Shown here: positions 34,130 to 44,100 of the stretch, one piece after another
Position numbering within the stretch: position 1 is the stretch's first letter
Layout of the letters: every line of letters starts with the position of its first letter
Assembly: GCF_947494555.1 (NCBI RefSeq)
Contig: NZ_CANLVF010000005.1
Coordinates: 496,001 to 560,000, forward strand
Reading direction: 5' to 3'
DNA length: 64,000 nt
DNA from: an uncultured Roseibium sp.
GTDB taxonomy: Bacteria; Pseudomonadota; Alphaproteobacteria; Rhizobiales; Stappiaceae
Notes under the pieces: model-generated
Told to the model about the DNA's origin: nothing
Databases searched by the model: none
Seen by the model: the letters and a program-made list of their open reading frames with translations, nothing else
Made by a program: the position numbers and the translations under genes

Positions 34130-35459
34130 GCGCCATTCCTTCGATCAAAACAGAGGGCGTTGCCGCGGAATACCGGTTGTCGAGATCGCTTCCTGGGACC
34201 AGTCGCTTGAACATGTCGTTGAGATTGCCGGCGATGGTTATCTCGCTGACCGGCTCCACGATTTCGCCGTTTTCGAACCAGAAGCCCGCAGCGCCGCGCG
34301 AGTAATCCCCCGTTACACCGTTAACGCCATGGCCGATAAGGTCGGAAACGAGCAAGCCGCTTCCTGCATCTGACATAAGCTCTTCAAGAGACTTCTCGCC
34401 CGGCATCAAGGTGACATTCGTGCCCCCCGGGGACGTTCCGCTGCCGCTGCGATGCGCGCGGCCGTTGGGGCTAAGCCCAAGTTCGCGGGCCGAGGCACCG
34501 TCGAGAAACCAGTGACTGAGCACGCCGTCTTCAATAACGTTCAATACAGATGCGGCGGTTCCCTCGCCATCAAATGGTCTGGTGGCAGCACCGCGTCGCT
34601 TGAAGGGGTCATCAACAACCTGAATTCCAGGCGCGAAAACCGCGTCCCCCATTCTGTCCTTGAGAAAACTCGTCTTGCGGGCAATCGAAGCGCCGTTTAT
34701 CGCGCCGGTCAGATGGCCCAGAATGCTCCTGGCCGCGCGTGCCTCGTAAATCACATCGGTCGTTCGCGTCGACAGTTTCTGCGGGTTCAGCCGGCGAACG
34801 GCCCGTTCGCCCGCTCTCCTGCCGATCTCAGCCGGCCTGTCGAGATCTTCAAAGAAAGTCCTGCTGTCAAAATCGTAGTCCCGCTCCATCGCGGTGCCAT
34901 CTCCGGCGACCGCCGTCATGGCGATGCCGTGCCGGGAGGACATGTACGCGCCCTGGAACCCGTGGCTTGTCGCCAGAACAACACCGGCCAACCGCCAGGA
35001 TGCTCCTGCGCCGCCGGATTTGCTCACACCATTTACGGCAAGTCCCGCTTCCTCGGCTTCCAGCGCGATTTCCGTCAGTGATTCAGCCGTCATTTCACGG
35101 CTGTCGAGAAGCTCCAGGTCAGGCAATTGCTTCACCAGCAGGTCCTGGTCGGCCAGACCTGCATAAGGATCTTCCGGAGCCACCTTGGCCATAGCGATCG
35201 CGCGTTCGGCAAGCGTTTGCGGATCGTCCATCTGATTGGCGGAGACGGCCGCTGTGCGCCTGCCGACAAATACACGCAAGGTGACATCGTCGCCCTCCGC
35301 ACGCTCGGTTTCCTCAACCTTGCCTTCTCTGACGTCCACCGACAGTGAAACGCCGGTCACCGCAACGGCGTCACAGGCATCAGCCCCGGCCTTTCGGGCG
35401 GCCTCGACGAGACGGACAGCGCGAGACTGCAATTCGCTTTGATCAATAACTTCTGACAT
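34116..35459 (-). CDS. pmbA: TldE/PmbA family protein
   Basis: 447 residues. It shares the TldD fold but lacks the HExxxH motif, so it is the non-catalytic partner in the TldD-TldE heterodimer. Family features include GTSPGGTNVTLMPGEKS and DLIGHGVNGVTGDYSRGA. It heads the leftward operon that continues with the phosphatase, DUF4170, DUF374, waaA and lpxK, so its transcription is tied to lipid A-core genes rather than to tldD. Confidence 0.94.
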   Translation of the reverse strand: MSEVIDQSELQSRAVRLVEAARKAGADACDAVAVTGVSLSVDVREGKVEETERAEGDDVTLRVFVGRRTAAVSANQMDDPQTLAERAIAMAKVAPEDPYAGLADQDLLVKQLPDLELLDSREMTAESLTEIALEAEEAGLAVNGVSKSGGAGASWRLAGVVLATSHGFQGAYMSSRHGIAMTAVAGDGTAMERDYDFDSRTFFEDLDRPAEIGRRAGERAVRRLNPQKLSTRTTDVIYEARAARSILGHLTGAINGASIARKTSFLKDRMGDAVFAPGIQVVDDPFKRRGAATRPFDGEGTAASVLNVIEDGVLSHWFLDGASARELGLSPNGRAHRSGSGTSPGGTNVTLMPGEKSLEELMSDAGSGLLVSDLIGHGVNGVTGDYSRGAAGFWFENGEIVEPVSEITIAGNLNDMFKRLVPGSDLDNRYSAATPSVLIEGMALAGS

Positions 35460-35768
35460 TCAATCCGCCTTAACGGGTTTGTTAGTTTCAGCCCCACTCC
35501 GGCTGTTGTTTACGCCCAGCTTCGGAGCCGCGCAACAATTTGCGGCAAATCGCAACCGTATGTGATCCCGAAACCCTTTGATCCAGTTCCCGAATTCCGT
35601 CGCGCCCCAATTTAACCACAGGCGTGAACAGTCCGTTCTCATCGCGCTTACACTCCGGTAACCCTCTTTGAAATCAGAGTTTTTTAACTTTGTATCTTAA
35701 GTGGTTCACGACCTTTGTGCGCTAGCTTTGCGTGCATCAAGAGACCAAAAGGTCCGACGGAGAGTCAT
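35460..35768. other. 309-bp region between pmbA and DUF6101 genes
   Basis: Divergent regulatory region. An AT-rich stretch at about 35675-35705 may hold a promoter. No gene, riboswitch or clear repeat is seen. GGAGAG at about 35758-35763 is the ribosome-binding site of the rightward gene. Confidence 0.5.
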
Positions 35769-36359
35769 TTGAGACGTCAAACAGAAATACAGGTGCCGAA
35801 CACGGCCGGGGATAATGCAGAAACAATACTGCACCCCGGCTGTCTCCCGGTCCGATTTGAACAAAGACTCGAATCCCGACCCGGAACACCTTCGCTTCCC
35901 GCGGAAATCTTCCTTGACCAGAACAGGGTCATCATCAAGCGGCGTGTTGCCGGCGTCCCCGTCAGGGTGGTCGTGCCATCAAGCGCCTTCGACGGTGTCA
36001 TGGTTCGTATCGTTCCAGGATCGTCGCCCGGAAACATCTCCGCGGCCTTGATCCTGAAACACCCTGACAGTGCGCTGTCGATCACACTGGCGGAGACCGA
36101 GACTTCAGACGAACTCGCCGTTCTGTGGAGCCGTTGGGCGGAGACGCTCAAACTTCCCATGCTCGTGTGTGATCTCGGCGGCGAGGTCAAGCCGATCGAG
36201 GCGTTCAGCGCCACACCGGCTGCCGGACCGGCCCCGCGCCGCAAGTTACGCCTTCTTACGGGCCGCCGTCCGCGTTTCCTCAACAAGAGGGCACCGGGTC
36301 GAACAAACCGCTCGCGCGAAAATTTCGCGAATGAGCGTGAAATCATCGCGCGCACCTGA
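35769..36359 (+). CDS. DUF6101 family protein
   Basis: 196 residues. The TTG at 35769 (protein LRRQTEIQVPNTAGDN) is chosen because GGAGAG lies 5 bp upstream; a longer frame from 35715 lacks such a site. The central domain (RPGTPSLPAEIFLDQNRV, then RVVVPSSAFDGV) matches the DUF6101 family seen in Hyphomicrobiales. The C-terminal 40 residues are rich in Arg and Lys, so it may bind nucleic acid or membrane phospholipid. Function unknown. It is convergent with ubiA, 50 bp away. Confidence 0.8.
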   Translation: MRRQTEIQVPNTAGDNAETILHPGCLPVRFEQRLESRPGTPSLPAEIFLDQNRVIIKRRVAGVPVRVVVPSSAFDGVMVRIVPGSSPGNISAALILKHPDSALSITLAETETSDELAVLWSRWAETLKLPMLVCDLGGEVKPIEAFSATPAAGPAPRRKLRLLTGRRPRFLNKRAPGRTNRSRENFANEREIIART

Positions 36360-36409
36360 GCCAATACTACCTTGAGCTATGCGGCGATGGCCGCGTTGAA
36401 GACGTTGTC

Positions 36410-37357
36410 TCAAAGACCGGCGCCGATGAGCGCATCTGCGACAAAGCCCGCGAACAGGATCCAGCCGTAAGTGCCGTTGGATCGGAAGAGCTTGAGGCAC
36501 TGGTCCCCATCGTCGATATCCAGAACAACTATTTGCCATCCCAGATGTACCATCCCTGCCAGGATTCCGGCAAAAGCAGCAGGCCCCGCATCAGCAAGAA
36601 CCGCCGCTGAAGCGAAAAACAACGTGGCAAGTCCATAAAGCGCGATGAGGGCCGGTTTCGTCCGGGTTCCGAATAGACGCGCCGTCGATTTCACACCAAC
36701 AAGCGCGTCATCCTCTTTGTCCTGATGGGCGTAGATCGTGTCATATCCGATAGTCCAGCAGATTCCGCCGAGATAAAGGAGCACTGGCGCAAGCGACAGC
36801 GATCCGAACTCCGCCGCCCAGCCCATGAATGCGCCCCAGGAAAACGCGAAGCCCAGAAACAGCTGCGGCCAGTTCGTGATGCGTTTCATGAACGGGTAAA
36901 TCGCCACCGGCACGAGTGAAACGATGCCCAAAACGATCGAAAAGGTGTTGAACTGCAGGAGAACCAACAGACCGATGAGCGCTTGTACGACCAGAAAAAC
37001 CTTGGCCTGCGTCCGGCTGACCTGCCCGGCAGGAATGGGCCTTGATCGTGTTCGCTCAACCTGGGCATCGATGTTCACATCGACAATGTCGTTATAGGTG
37101 CACCCGGCCCCGCGCATTGCAACGGCACCGGCAAAAAACAGGAAAAGATGCCATATATTCGGAAAGCTGTTTCCGGCCGCAATGGCGGCAAGCGCCGCGG
37201 ACCACCAGCAAGGCCACAAAAGCAACCACCAACCGATCGGCCGCTCCCACCTTGCGAGCCTTGCATAGGGACGCAGAGCAGCGGGCAGTTTCGTATCGAC
37301 CCAATGCCGCTTGACCGCATCTGCGACCGGTCCGGTGTCCTTGGTGGAAAAAAACAT
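36410..37357 (-). CDS. ubiA: 4-hydroxybenzoate polyprenyltransferase
   Basis: 315 residues, about eight membrane helices. The two aspartate-rich motifs of UbiA are present: NDIVDVNIDAQVERTRSRP and YDTIYAHQDKEDD. It attaches the polyprenyl tail to 4-hydroxybenzoate in ubiquinone synthesis, which feeds the respiratory chain whose terminal oxidase is encoded at 18-23.6 kb. Confidence 0.96.
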   Translation of the reverse strand: MFFSTKDTGPVADAVKRHWVDTKLPAALRPYARLARWERPIGWWLLLWPCWWSAALAAIAAGNSFPNIWHLFLFFAGAVAMRGAGCTYNDIVDVNIDAQVERTRSRPIPAGQVSRTQAKVFLVVQALIGLLVLLQFNTFSIVLGIVSLVPVAIYPFMKRITNWPQLFLGFAFSWGAFMGWAAEFGSLSLAPVLLYLGGICWTIGYDTIYAHQDKEDDALVGVKSTARLFGTRTKPALIALYGLATLFFASAAVLADAGPAAFAGILAGMVHLGWQIVVLDIDDGDQCLKLFRSNGTYGWILFAGFVADALIGAGL

Positions 37358-37513
37358 TGTGCACCCTCTTCGAATTCGGACCTTCTACAGACATTGGCGA
37401 TGGATTACACGCGGCAAGTAGCCATAGTGTCATCGTCGTGGGTTATGGGTTCAGCAGCAGTGCAAAGCATCGTTTGCCGCTTCTGAACAAAGTCTATCAA
37501 GACGGAGTACACT

Positions 37514-38398
37514 GTGGTCTTTCCACTCAGACATCTGGGAACTGCCTTTTTTGCAATCGCGCTAGGTCTTGTGAACGCGTCAACCGTTTCCATTGCACAA
37601 GATCCTCCGCCTCCGCCGCCGCGTCCAGGCGACGCTTCGCCGCCCCCCAGACCTGGAGACGGAAACCCGCCGCCACCGCGTCCCGGCTCGGGACCACCTC
37701 CACCGCGCCCTGCGGACAGCGCCAGGCCGCCAGAACCGGAAGGCGGAGCCCCGCCACCGCGACCTGGAGGCAGGGATGTCAACGAAACCACTCTGGATAC
37801 AACCGGCACGCACAAAATCCGTGCGGAAGTCTGGGTCGACAATTGGTTCAAGCTCTACATCAACGGAAACGAGCTGATCGAAGACAGTGTGCCGATCACG
37901 ACGGAGCGCTCCTTCAATGCAGAGAGGTTCGAATTCGAGGCGGATCTGCCAATGACAATCGCGTTCGAGTTTCGCGATTTCATGGAAAACACAACCGGTC
38001 TGGAGTATATCGGCTCCCGGCGTCAACAGATGGGTGACGGCGGCACAATCGCTCAGTTCCGGGATCTTGCAAGCGGCGACCTCCTGGCGGCAAGCGGCCC
38101 CGACTGGCGCTGTCAGGTCGTGCAGTCCGCACCCGCCGACCGGTCCTGCGAACGCGAAGAAAGTCCCGACGTGTCCCTTCCCAATTGCGCTGAAACGCTC
38201 ACGTCGGTGCCGAGCGACTGGATGCAACCCGGGTTCGACGACAGCTCGTGGCCAGCAGCCGTGGTCCATCGTGAATCAGAAGTCAGGCCAAAGGACGGTT
38301 ACGACCGGATCGACTGGGCTCCGTCGGCAAAACTCATCTGGGGTGCTGATCTGGAAAAGGACAATGTTCTTTATTGCCGCACAACCGTTGGAAACTGA
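37514..38398 (+). CDS. Secreted protein with Pro-rich linker and unknown beta-rich domain
   Basis: 294 residues from a GTG at 37514, with GGAG 7 bp upstream. A signal peptide ends near residue 28 (STVSIAQ). Residues 30-86 are proline-rich, with repeats of PPPRPGD and PPPRPGSG type, likely spanning the cell wall. From about residue 90 comes a predicted beta-sandwich domain (KIRAEVWVDNWFKLYINGNEL, then FEADLPMTIAFEFRDF), followed by a Cys-containing segment (WRCQ, DRSCERE, LPNCAET, LYCRT) that could be held by disulfide bonds. I do not recognise the family. It stands alone between ubiA and purD. Confidence 0.75.
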   Translation: MVFPLRHLGTAFFAIALGLVNASTVSIAQDPPPPPPRPGDASPPPRPGDGNPPPPRPGSGPPPPRPADSARPPEPEGGAPPPRPGGRDVNETTLDTTGTHKIRAEVWVDNWFKLYINGNELIEDSVPITTERSFNAERFEFEADLPMTIAFEFRDFMENTTGLEYIGSRRQQMGDGGTIAQFRDLASGDLLAASGPDWRCQVVQSAPADRSCEREESPDVSLPNCAETLTSVPSDWMQPGFDDSSWPAAVVHRESEVRPKDGYDRIDWAPSAKLIWGADLEKDNVLYCRTTVGN

Positions 38399-38571
38399 AT
38401 TGGAAGGCGTATCACCGACCGGACGGGAACGTTGAGCCATGCTGACGGCCGCTAGGCGCGGTGAGCGTCCGATTGCAGGAATCGGGGGGGCCGTGTTAGA
38501 CCCCGCGTGAAAGCGTTGGCCCGTTCCGTACCGGGCCAGCTAAAACGACCGTATCAAGAGACCTGCGATTT

Positions 38572-39855
38572 ATGAATATCCTGCTTATCGGCTCCGGCGG
38601 GCGTGAACACGCTCTCGCTTGGGCTCTGGCAAAATCTCCCAGACTCACAAAACTCCTTGTGGCGCCCGGAAATGCGGGTATCGCCGAAGTTGCCGAACTC
38701 GTTGCGCTGGATGTCGAAAATCATGACGCCGTGATCGCGTTTTGCCAGACCGAGCAGATCGACCTTGTCGTGGTCGGTCCTGAAGCGCCCTTGGTCGCCG
38801 GTTTGGTCGATGATCTGGAAAGAGCGGGTATCAAGGCCTTCGGCCCCAGCAAGGCAGCCGCGCAACTGGAAGGCTCCAAGGCCTTTACCAAGGGTGTTTG
38901 TGACGAGGCTGGTATTCCGACGGCCGGATACGGGCGATTTGTCAATCTGGACGACGCACTCGCCTACATCAAAGCCAAAGGGGCTCCCATTGTGGTCAAG
39001 GCAGATGGCCTTGCTGCCGGAAAAGGCGTGGTCGTCGCCATGTCAGAGCAGGAGGCAGAGGACGCGGTTGCGGCCTGTTTCGACGGTTCATTCGGTGACG
39101 CGGGTGCGGAAGTGGTCATAGAGGAGTTCCTCGAAGGCGAAGAGGCAAGTTTCTTTGTGCTTTCGGACGGCATCAACGCTCTGCCGCTTGCGACGGCGCA
39201 GGACCACAAACGGGTTCTTGACGGCGACACCGGTCCCAACACCGGGGGTATGGGCGCCTATTCGCCTGCACCTGTAATGACACAAGACCTGATTTCGCAG
39301 GTGATGGACGAGATCATCCACCCGACTATCAGGACGCTGGCGGACCGTGGAACACCATTCAAAGGCGTTCTTTATGCCGGCCTCATGATCACGTCCGCAG
39401 GCCCGAAGCTGATTGAGTACAACACCCGCTTCGGCGATCCGGAGTGCCAGGTACTGGTGATGCGCCTGACGAGCGATCTGTTGGATCTCCTTGTGGCAAG
39501 CGTTGATGGAACCTTGTCTGACCAGCAGGCTGAGTGGCATGCGGACAGCGCCCTGACAGTAGTCATGGCCTCTAATGGGTATCCGGCTTCCTACAAAAAA
39601 GGCACGGAAATCCGCGGTTTGGAATATGCCGGTTCTGACACGGTCGAAGTCTTTCATGCGGGCACAAAGCGCGAAGAAGACCGGCTGCTGGCCGTTGGCG
39701 GCCGGGTTCTGAACGTCACCGCTTTGGGAAGCACCGTAGGCGCGGCCAAGACGCGTGCCTATGCAGCAATCGAGAAGATCGATTGGCCGGAGGGTTTTTG
39801 CCGCAGCGACATTGGCTGGCGCGCTATTGAGCGGGAAACAAAACTCAAATCCTGA
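38572..39855 (+). CDS. purD: Phosphoribosylamine-glycine ligase (GAR synthetase)
   Basis: 427 residues, an ATP-grasp enzyme of purine synthesis joining phosphoribosylamine and glycine. Motifs: GSGGREHALAWALAKSP at the N terminus, KADGLAAGKGVVVA (ATP), IEEFLEGEEASFFVLSDG and NTRFGDPECQVLVMRL. A hairpin with 7-bp arms (about 38517-38538) lies in the leader, 34 bp upstream of the start; its effect is unknown. Confidence 0.97.
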   Translation: MNILLIGSGGREHALAWALAKSPRLTKLLVAPGNAGIAEVAELVALDVENHDAVIAFCQTEQIDLVVVGPEAPLVAGLVDDLERAGIKAFGPSKAAAQLEGSKAFTKGVCDEAGIPTAGYGRFVNLDDALAYIKAKGAPIVVKADGLAAGKGVVVAMSEQEAEDAVAACFDGSFGDAGAEVVIEEFLEGEEASFFVLSDGINALPLATAQDHKRVLDGDTGPNTGGMGAYSPAPVMTQDLISQVMDEIIHPTIRTLADRGTPFKGVLYAGLMITSAGPKLIEYNTRFGDPECQVLVMRLTSDLLDLLVASVDGTLSDQQAEWHADSALTVVMASNGYPASYKKGTEIRGLEYAGSDTVEVFHAGTKREEDRLLAVGGRVLNVTALGSTVGAAKTRAYAAIEKIDWPEGFCRSDIGWRAIERETKLKS

Positions 39856-39969
39856 GGTTTCAAGCCGACGGGCGGGTCGGCAGGAACATTCCAGGCGGGT
39901 GGCAATCGCGCTTTGCCCTCCGCGTGTCGCGAAGTTAGGGTGCTTTCGGAGTTTGCGCGGGAGAATGAT

Positions 39970-40875
39970 TTGAAATCAGATTTACCGGATCTCTTCCCCG
40001 GCTTTGAAACAAAGGTCGTACAGGCGAACCAGACCGGATTGTTCTGCCGGGTCGGCGGGTCCGGCCCGCCGTTGCTCCTGCTGCACGGTTATCCGCAATC
40101 CCACGTGATCTGGCACGAGATGGCGCCTGAGCTTGCCGAGCATTTCACACTCGTGATGCCCGATCTGCCGGGATACGGGTCATCATCCGTTCCAGCCGTA
40201 TCTGCTACTCACGAAGCTTATTCGAAACGCGTCATGGCATCCGCCATGCGTGAACTGATGCGCACGCTTGGCCATGACCACTTTTTCGTGGCCGGTCACG
40301 ATCGCGGCGGACGGGTTGCCTACAGGCTCGCACTTGACCATCCGGAAACCGTCCCGAGACTGGCCGTACTCGATATCCTGCCCACATCCGACTACTGGGA
40401 CCGCCTTGACCGTGCTTTCGGGCTCAAGGTTTATCACTGGATGTTTCTCGCACAGCCCTTTCCATTTCCGGAGAAGATGATTGCGGCTGCGCCAATCCGC
40501 TATCTCGAGCACACGTTGGCAAGCTGGACCGCCGGCAAGAATCTCGACTGCTTCACACCGGGAGCCCTCAAGCACACAAGGCGCTGGTTTTGCGAACCGG
40601 ACCGGATCTCGGCCTGCTGCGAAGACTACAGAGCCGGGGCGACAATCGACTATGAGCACGACCGTGCGGATCAAGAAAGCGGCAAGACGATACAGGGCAG
40701 CTTGCTCGCACTATGGGGTGACAAAGGCATCGCGATGAGCGTGGATGACCCCTTGGCCGTCTGGCGCACCTGGTGCCCGCATGTTCAAGGACGCTCCCTT
40801 CCCTGCGGCCATTTTCTTCCCGAAGAAGCCTCCAAGGAAACGGCGGCGGCGCTTCGTGCTTTTTTCAGTGATTGA
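39970..40875 (+). CDS. Haloacetate (fluoroacetate) dehalogenase-like alpha/beta hydrolase
   Basis: 301 residues from a TTG at 39970, with GGGAGA about 7 bp upstream. With this start every active-site position of the characterised fluoroacetate dehalogenase (Asp110, Arg111, Arg114, Asp134, His155, Trp156, Tyr219, His280) is matched, displaced by one: Asp111, Arg112 and Arg115 in HDRGGRV, Asp135 in VLDI, His156/Trp157 in YHWMFLAQP, Tyr220 in EDYRAG and His281 in CGHFLPEE. The usual product is glycolate. This supports defluorinase or haloacetate activity, though substrate should not be taken as certain. It is downstream of purD by 114 bp. Confidence 0.85.
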   Translation: MKSDLPDLFPGFETKVVQANQTGLFCRVGGSGPPLLLLHGYPQSHVIWHEMAPELAEHFTLVMPDLPGYGSSSVPAVSATHEAYSKRVMASAMRELMRTLGHDHFFVAGHDRGGRVAYRLALDHPETVPRLAVLDILPTSDYWDRLDRAFGLKVYHWMFLAQPFPFPEKMIAAAPIRYLEHTLASWTAGKNLDCFTPGALKHTRRWFCEPDRISACCEDYRAGATIDYEHDRADQESGKTIQGSLLALWGDKGIAMSVDDPLAVWRTWCPHVQGRSLPCGHFLPEEASKETAAALRAFFSD

Positions 40876-41111
40876 TCTGTTTTTATTTAAATAAAATTCG
40901 AATTACTTGTTCCGAAATCGAAATAACGCGTGTTATTTTCCCTCTAAAATTGCATTTCTTCTCTCGAAAGGCGAATTTTCGCTTAATGCCTCTTAAGAAT
41001 TTCATTCAATGCAATTTAACTATTTTATTTTATTAATAAAAATGGCAGTGACAGCTTGCATCAGCATGCGGAGACAAGACATCCGGCAGCCGAGCGTGGG
41101 CATCCTGACCA
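40876..41111. other. AT-rich intergenic region with two palindromes
   Basis: 236 bp of much lower GC than the surrounding genes. It contains perfect palindromes TTTTATTTAAATAAAA (40881-40896) and TTTTATTAATAAAA (41028-41041). The first follows the dehalogenase stop and could act as a bidirectional terminator; the second lies in front of the GGDEF-EAL gene. AT-rich sites of this kind are bound by Ros/MucR or nucleoid proteins in Rhizobiales, which is inference here. Confidence 0.6.
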
Positions 41112-44100
41112 GTGAGTTCGCAGCTTCGGCTGCCGGGGGTGTTTGTGCTGGAATTTGGCGATCGAGAGGCGGCGAAAGGCGGCGAGCTGCAGGGGCATCA
41201 CCCGCGCAGGAACGAACGCGTCACCTTTCTTGACCGTATCGTTGAACGCCTTTGTCCGGATGACCAGAATTTCGAACAACCGCTCCGGATAATCTTCCTG
41301 TCGTTCCTGGCGGTGACCGTTTTTGTTCTCACGGTGCAGATCATCGTTTCGGAATACCGCAATCTGCGGGGACCGCAGGACGCAATTGTCGCGACGGCGG
41401 AACGCATTTTGATGCAGCAAAAGGCGCTCGGATCGCACGCAATTGATGAAATTGTCAGTGCAATCGAAGAAGACGCCGAGCTCCAAATGGCAATCCAGGC
41501 CAAGGACACGGGCACAATCCAGCAGTTTGCCGCCGACGTCACAACCGGAACCTTTGACGACCTCAATATCCTGGCTTTGGACATATTCGCCGCCGACGGA
41601 ACAAAGCTTTCCGAAGCACCCGGCTCGGCGCCTCAGTCTGTATCTCGGCCGGCCATCAATGCTGACAAAAATTCAGTTTTGGACGGCCAAAGCGGCGGCA
41701 TCGAGCTTGGTCCCGGCAATCGCTTTGCGGTTACTGTGGTCAAGCCTTGGCTTTCCAATGATCAATTGCAAGGCTATTTGAAAATTGCGATCGATATTGA
41801 GAATTCCCTGGCGCTTGCAAGCACGGCACTGGACGCGAAAATCGTCAAGATTTGCGAATTGACCGGCCCTGGAAAGGGAAGGACCAGCTCCACAACATTC
41901 AAGGTCCTTGGAAACCTTTCACCCGCGGGCATGAACCTTGATGCGTTTACAGCCGGCGCACAGGATCTGGCGCGCATCCATCCGTTTTATCTGCAGGACA
42001 GCAGGATCTTCATGGTCCGCGACCTGCCAATTGCCGTGGCGCAAAGCGATCACGAATTCAAACTGCTGCTGGTCAAGGACATCACGGGAAATGTCTGGGC
42101 GTTCTTCAACGGTGTCATCATTTCCGTTCTGGTCGGTGTCGGCCTGTCCTTGATCGCGTGGGCGGTCATTCACCGGTTGTTGTCGCGGCTGCAGAACTCC
42201 GTCCAGGTGACACGGGAGCGATTGGAAGCAGAAGTTCGCGACTATACGGACAAGCTTGAAAACAATGCCTCAAAGCTTCTGGAGGCTCAACGTATCGCGA
42301 CCGTAGGAAGCTGGGAACGCGACGTTGCCACGAACGAGGTCAGTGCGACGGAAGAGTATTTCCGGATCATGAATATTCCGTCGGGATTGCCGTCGAACGA
42401 AATCATTGAACGGGTCTATTCCCAAATTCCCGAACACGAAGCGCAAGCCGCGAAACTGATGGTTCAAAACGCGATTGACACGTGCGGCGAATTCGACTTC
42501 GAACACTCACTGGTGACCGGTGCCGAACCGCCCCGCGCGCTCCACATTCGCGGTTACGTGCTACCTGGTCCAGACGGAAACGGTGCCCGGGTCGTTGGCA
42601 CGGTTCATGACATTACCGAGCGCACCCAGGCAGAACAGAAGAACAACCTTCTGGCCGATATTCTGGAATCGTCTTTGAACGAGATTTATATCGTCGAGGC
42701 GGAAACCTTCCGCATTGAGCATGCCAACAAATGTGCTCTCAACAATCTCGGCTACCAGATCGGCGAACTCAAGTCCCTGCGCCTGTGGGACGTGAATCCG
42801 CTCTATAACAAGGAAGCGATCCAGCATCAGGTGAGACCCCTCCTGAGCGGAGAGCTTGAAGGCATTGCCGCAGAGAGCCTTCACAAGCGCCGAGACGGGT
42901 CCGAATATCCCGTCGATCTTCGCGTGCAATTGTTCAAGGACAAGGACCATACGCTCTTCGTCATCATTGCAAATGATGTGACGGAGCGCGTGATGCGAGA
43001 AACCGAAACCCGGGAGGCAAGGGTACGTGCGGAGCGCCTCGCCTATTTCGACCAGCTGACGAAACTGTCCAACCGCGCCGGATGCCAGCGCGATGCGAAA
43101 CATCGCTTTGCACAAGACGACAAGCCGGCGTTTATCGTTCATGTCGATATGGATAACTTCAAACGGGTGAACGACACGCTCGGTCACCTCGCGGGAGACT
43201 ATTGCCTGGAAGAAACGGGACGCAGATTGCGGGAAGTCTCTCGAGGTCTTGCAACAGCCTACCGTTGGGGCGGTGACGAATTCGTCGTCATTGCGGAATC
43301 CAGTACATCCGACCCCAATGAGCTGTGCGAGCGTGCGCGGCGCCTCATGCGCCTGCCGATGGATTTCAACGGCCATCGTTTCTGGCCAACGGTCAGCATG
43401 GGAATAGCGCTTTGCCCTGAAGACTCGACCAATTTCGAAGACCTGCTTTTCAACGCCGACCTTGCGCTCTACCAGTCAAAGGATAACGGCAAAGACCGCT
43501 TCACATTCTTCAGGCAAAGCATGAAGACGGAGAGCGAAACAGAGGCAAGGATCGAGCGGGAACTCCAAAAGGCCGTCAAGGAAAACCAGTTTTTCACGGT
43601 TTTCCAACCACAGGTTAACTTGCGGTCTCAAAGCATAACCGGCATCGAGGCTCTAATACGCTGGGATCACCCCGATCGGGGCGTCTTGTCACCTGGAGAA
43701 TTTCTGCCGATCGTCGAACGGACAAGCCTTGCTCCGCTCATAGGTGAAATCATCATCGACCGGGCGCTCGCGGCCGCTCGATACTGGCTCGACTCCGGTC
43801 TGGATTTCGGGCGCATCTCCGTCAACGTATCGCCTGCCCATCTGGCGTCCGGCATGCTCGTGGATCATTTCAAGGCGGGAATGAAGAGGTACCAGATCGA
43901 GCCTGACCGGATCACCGCCGAAGTTCTTGAATCCGTTTTCCTGAGCGACAATCCCTCAGGTCACATTGCTGCGCTTCGGGAATTGTTCGAACTCGGCGTT
44001 CATATCGAACTTGACGACTTCGGTACAGGTTACGCTTCGCTTACACATGTCGCCGATCTGCCGATCAACGGCCTCAAGATCGATAAATCGTTCACCAACC

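Noticed and set aside
39864..39881. Small GC hairpin after purD (GCCGAC/GTCGGC)
   Set aside because: Six-bp arms and no T-run; not convincing as a terminator.
41009..41233. Plus-strand frame overlapping the start of the GGDEF-EAL gene
   Set aside because: It is out of frame with the large protein, lacks a good ribosome-binding site and shares no family.
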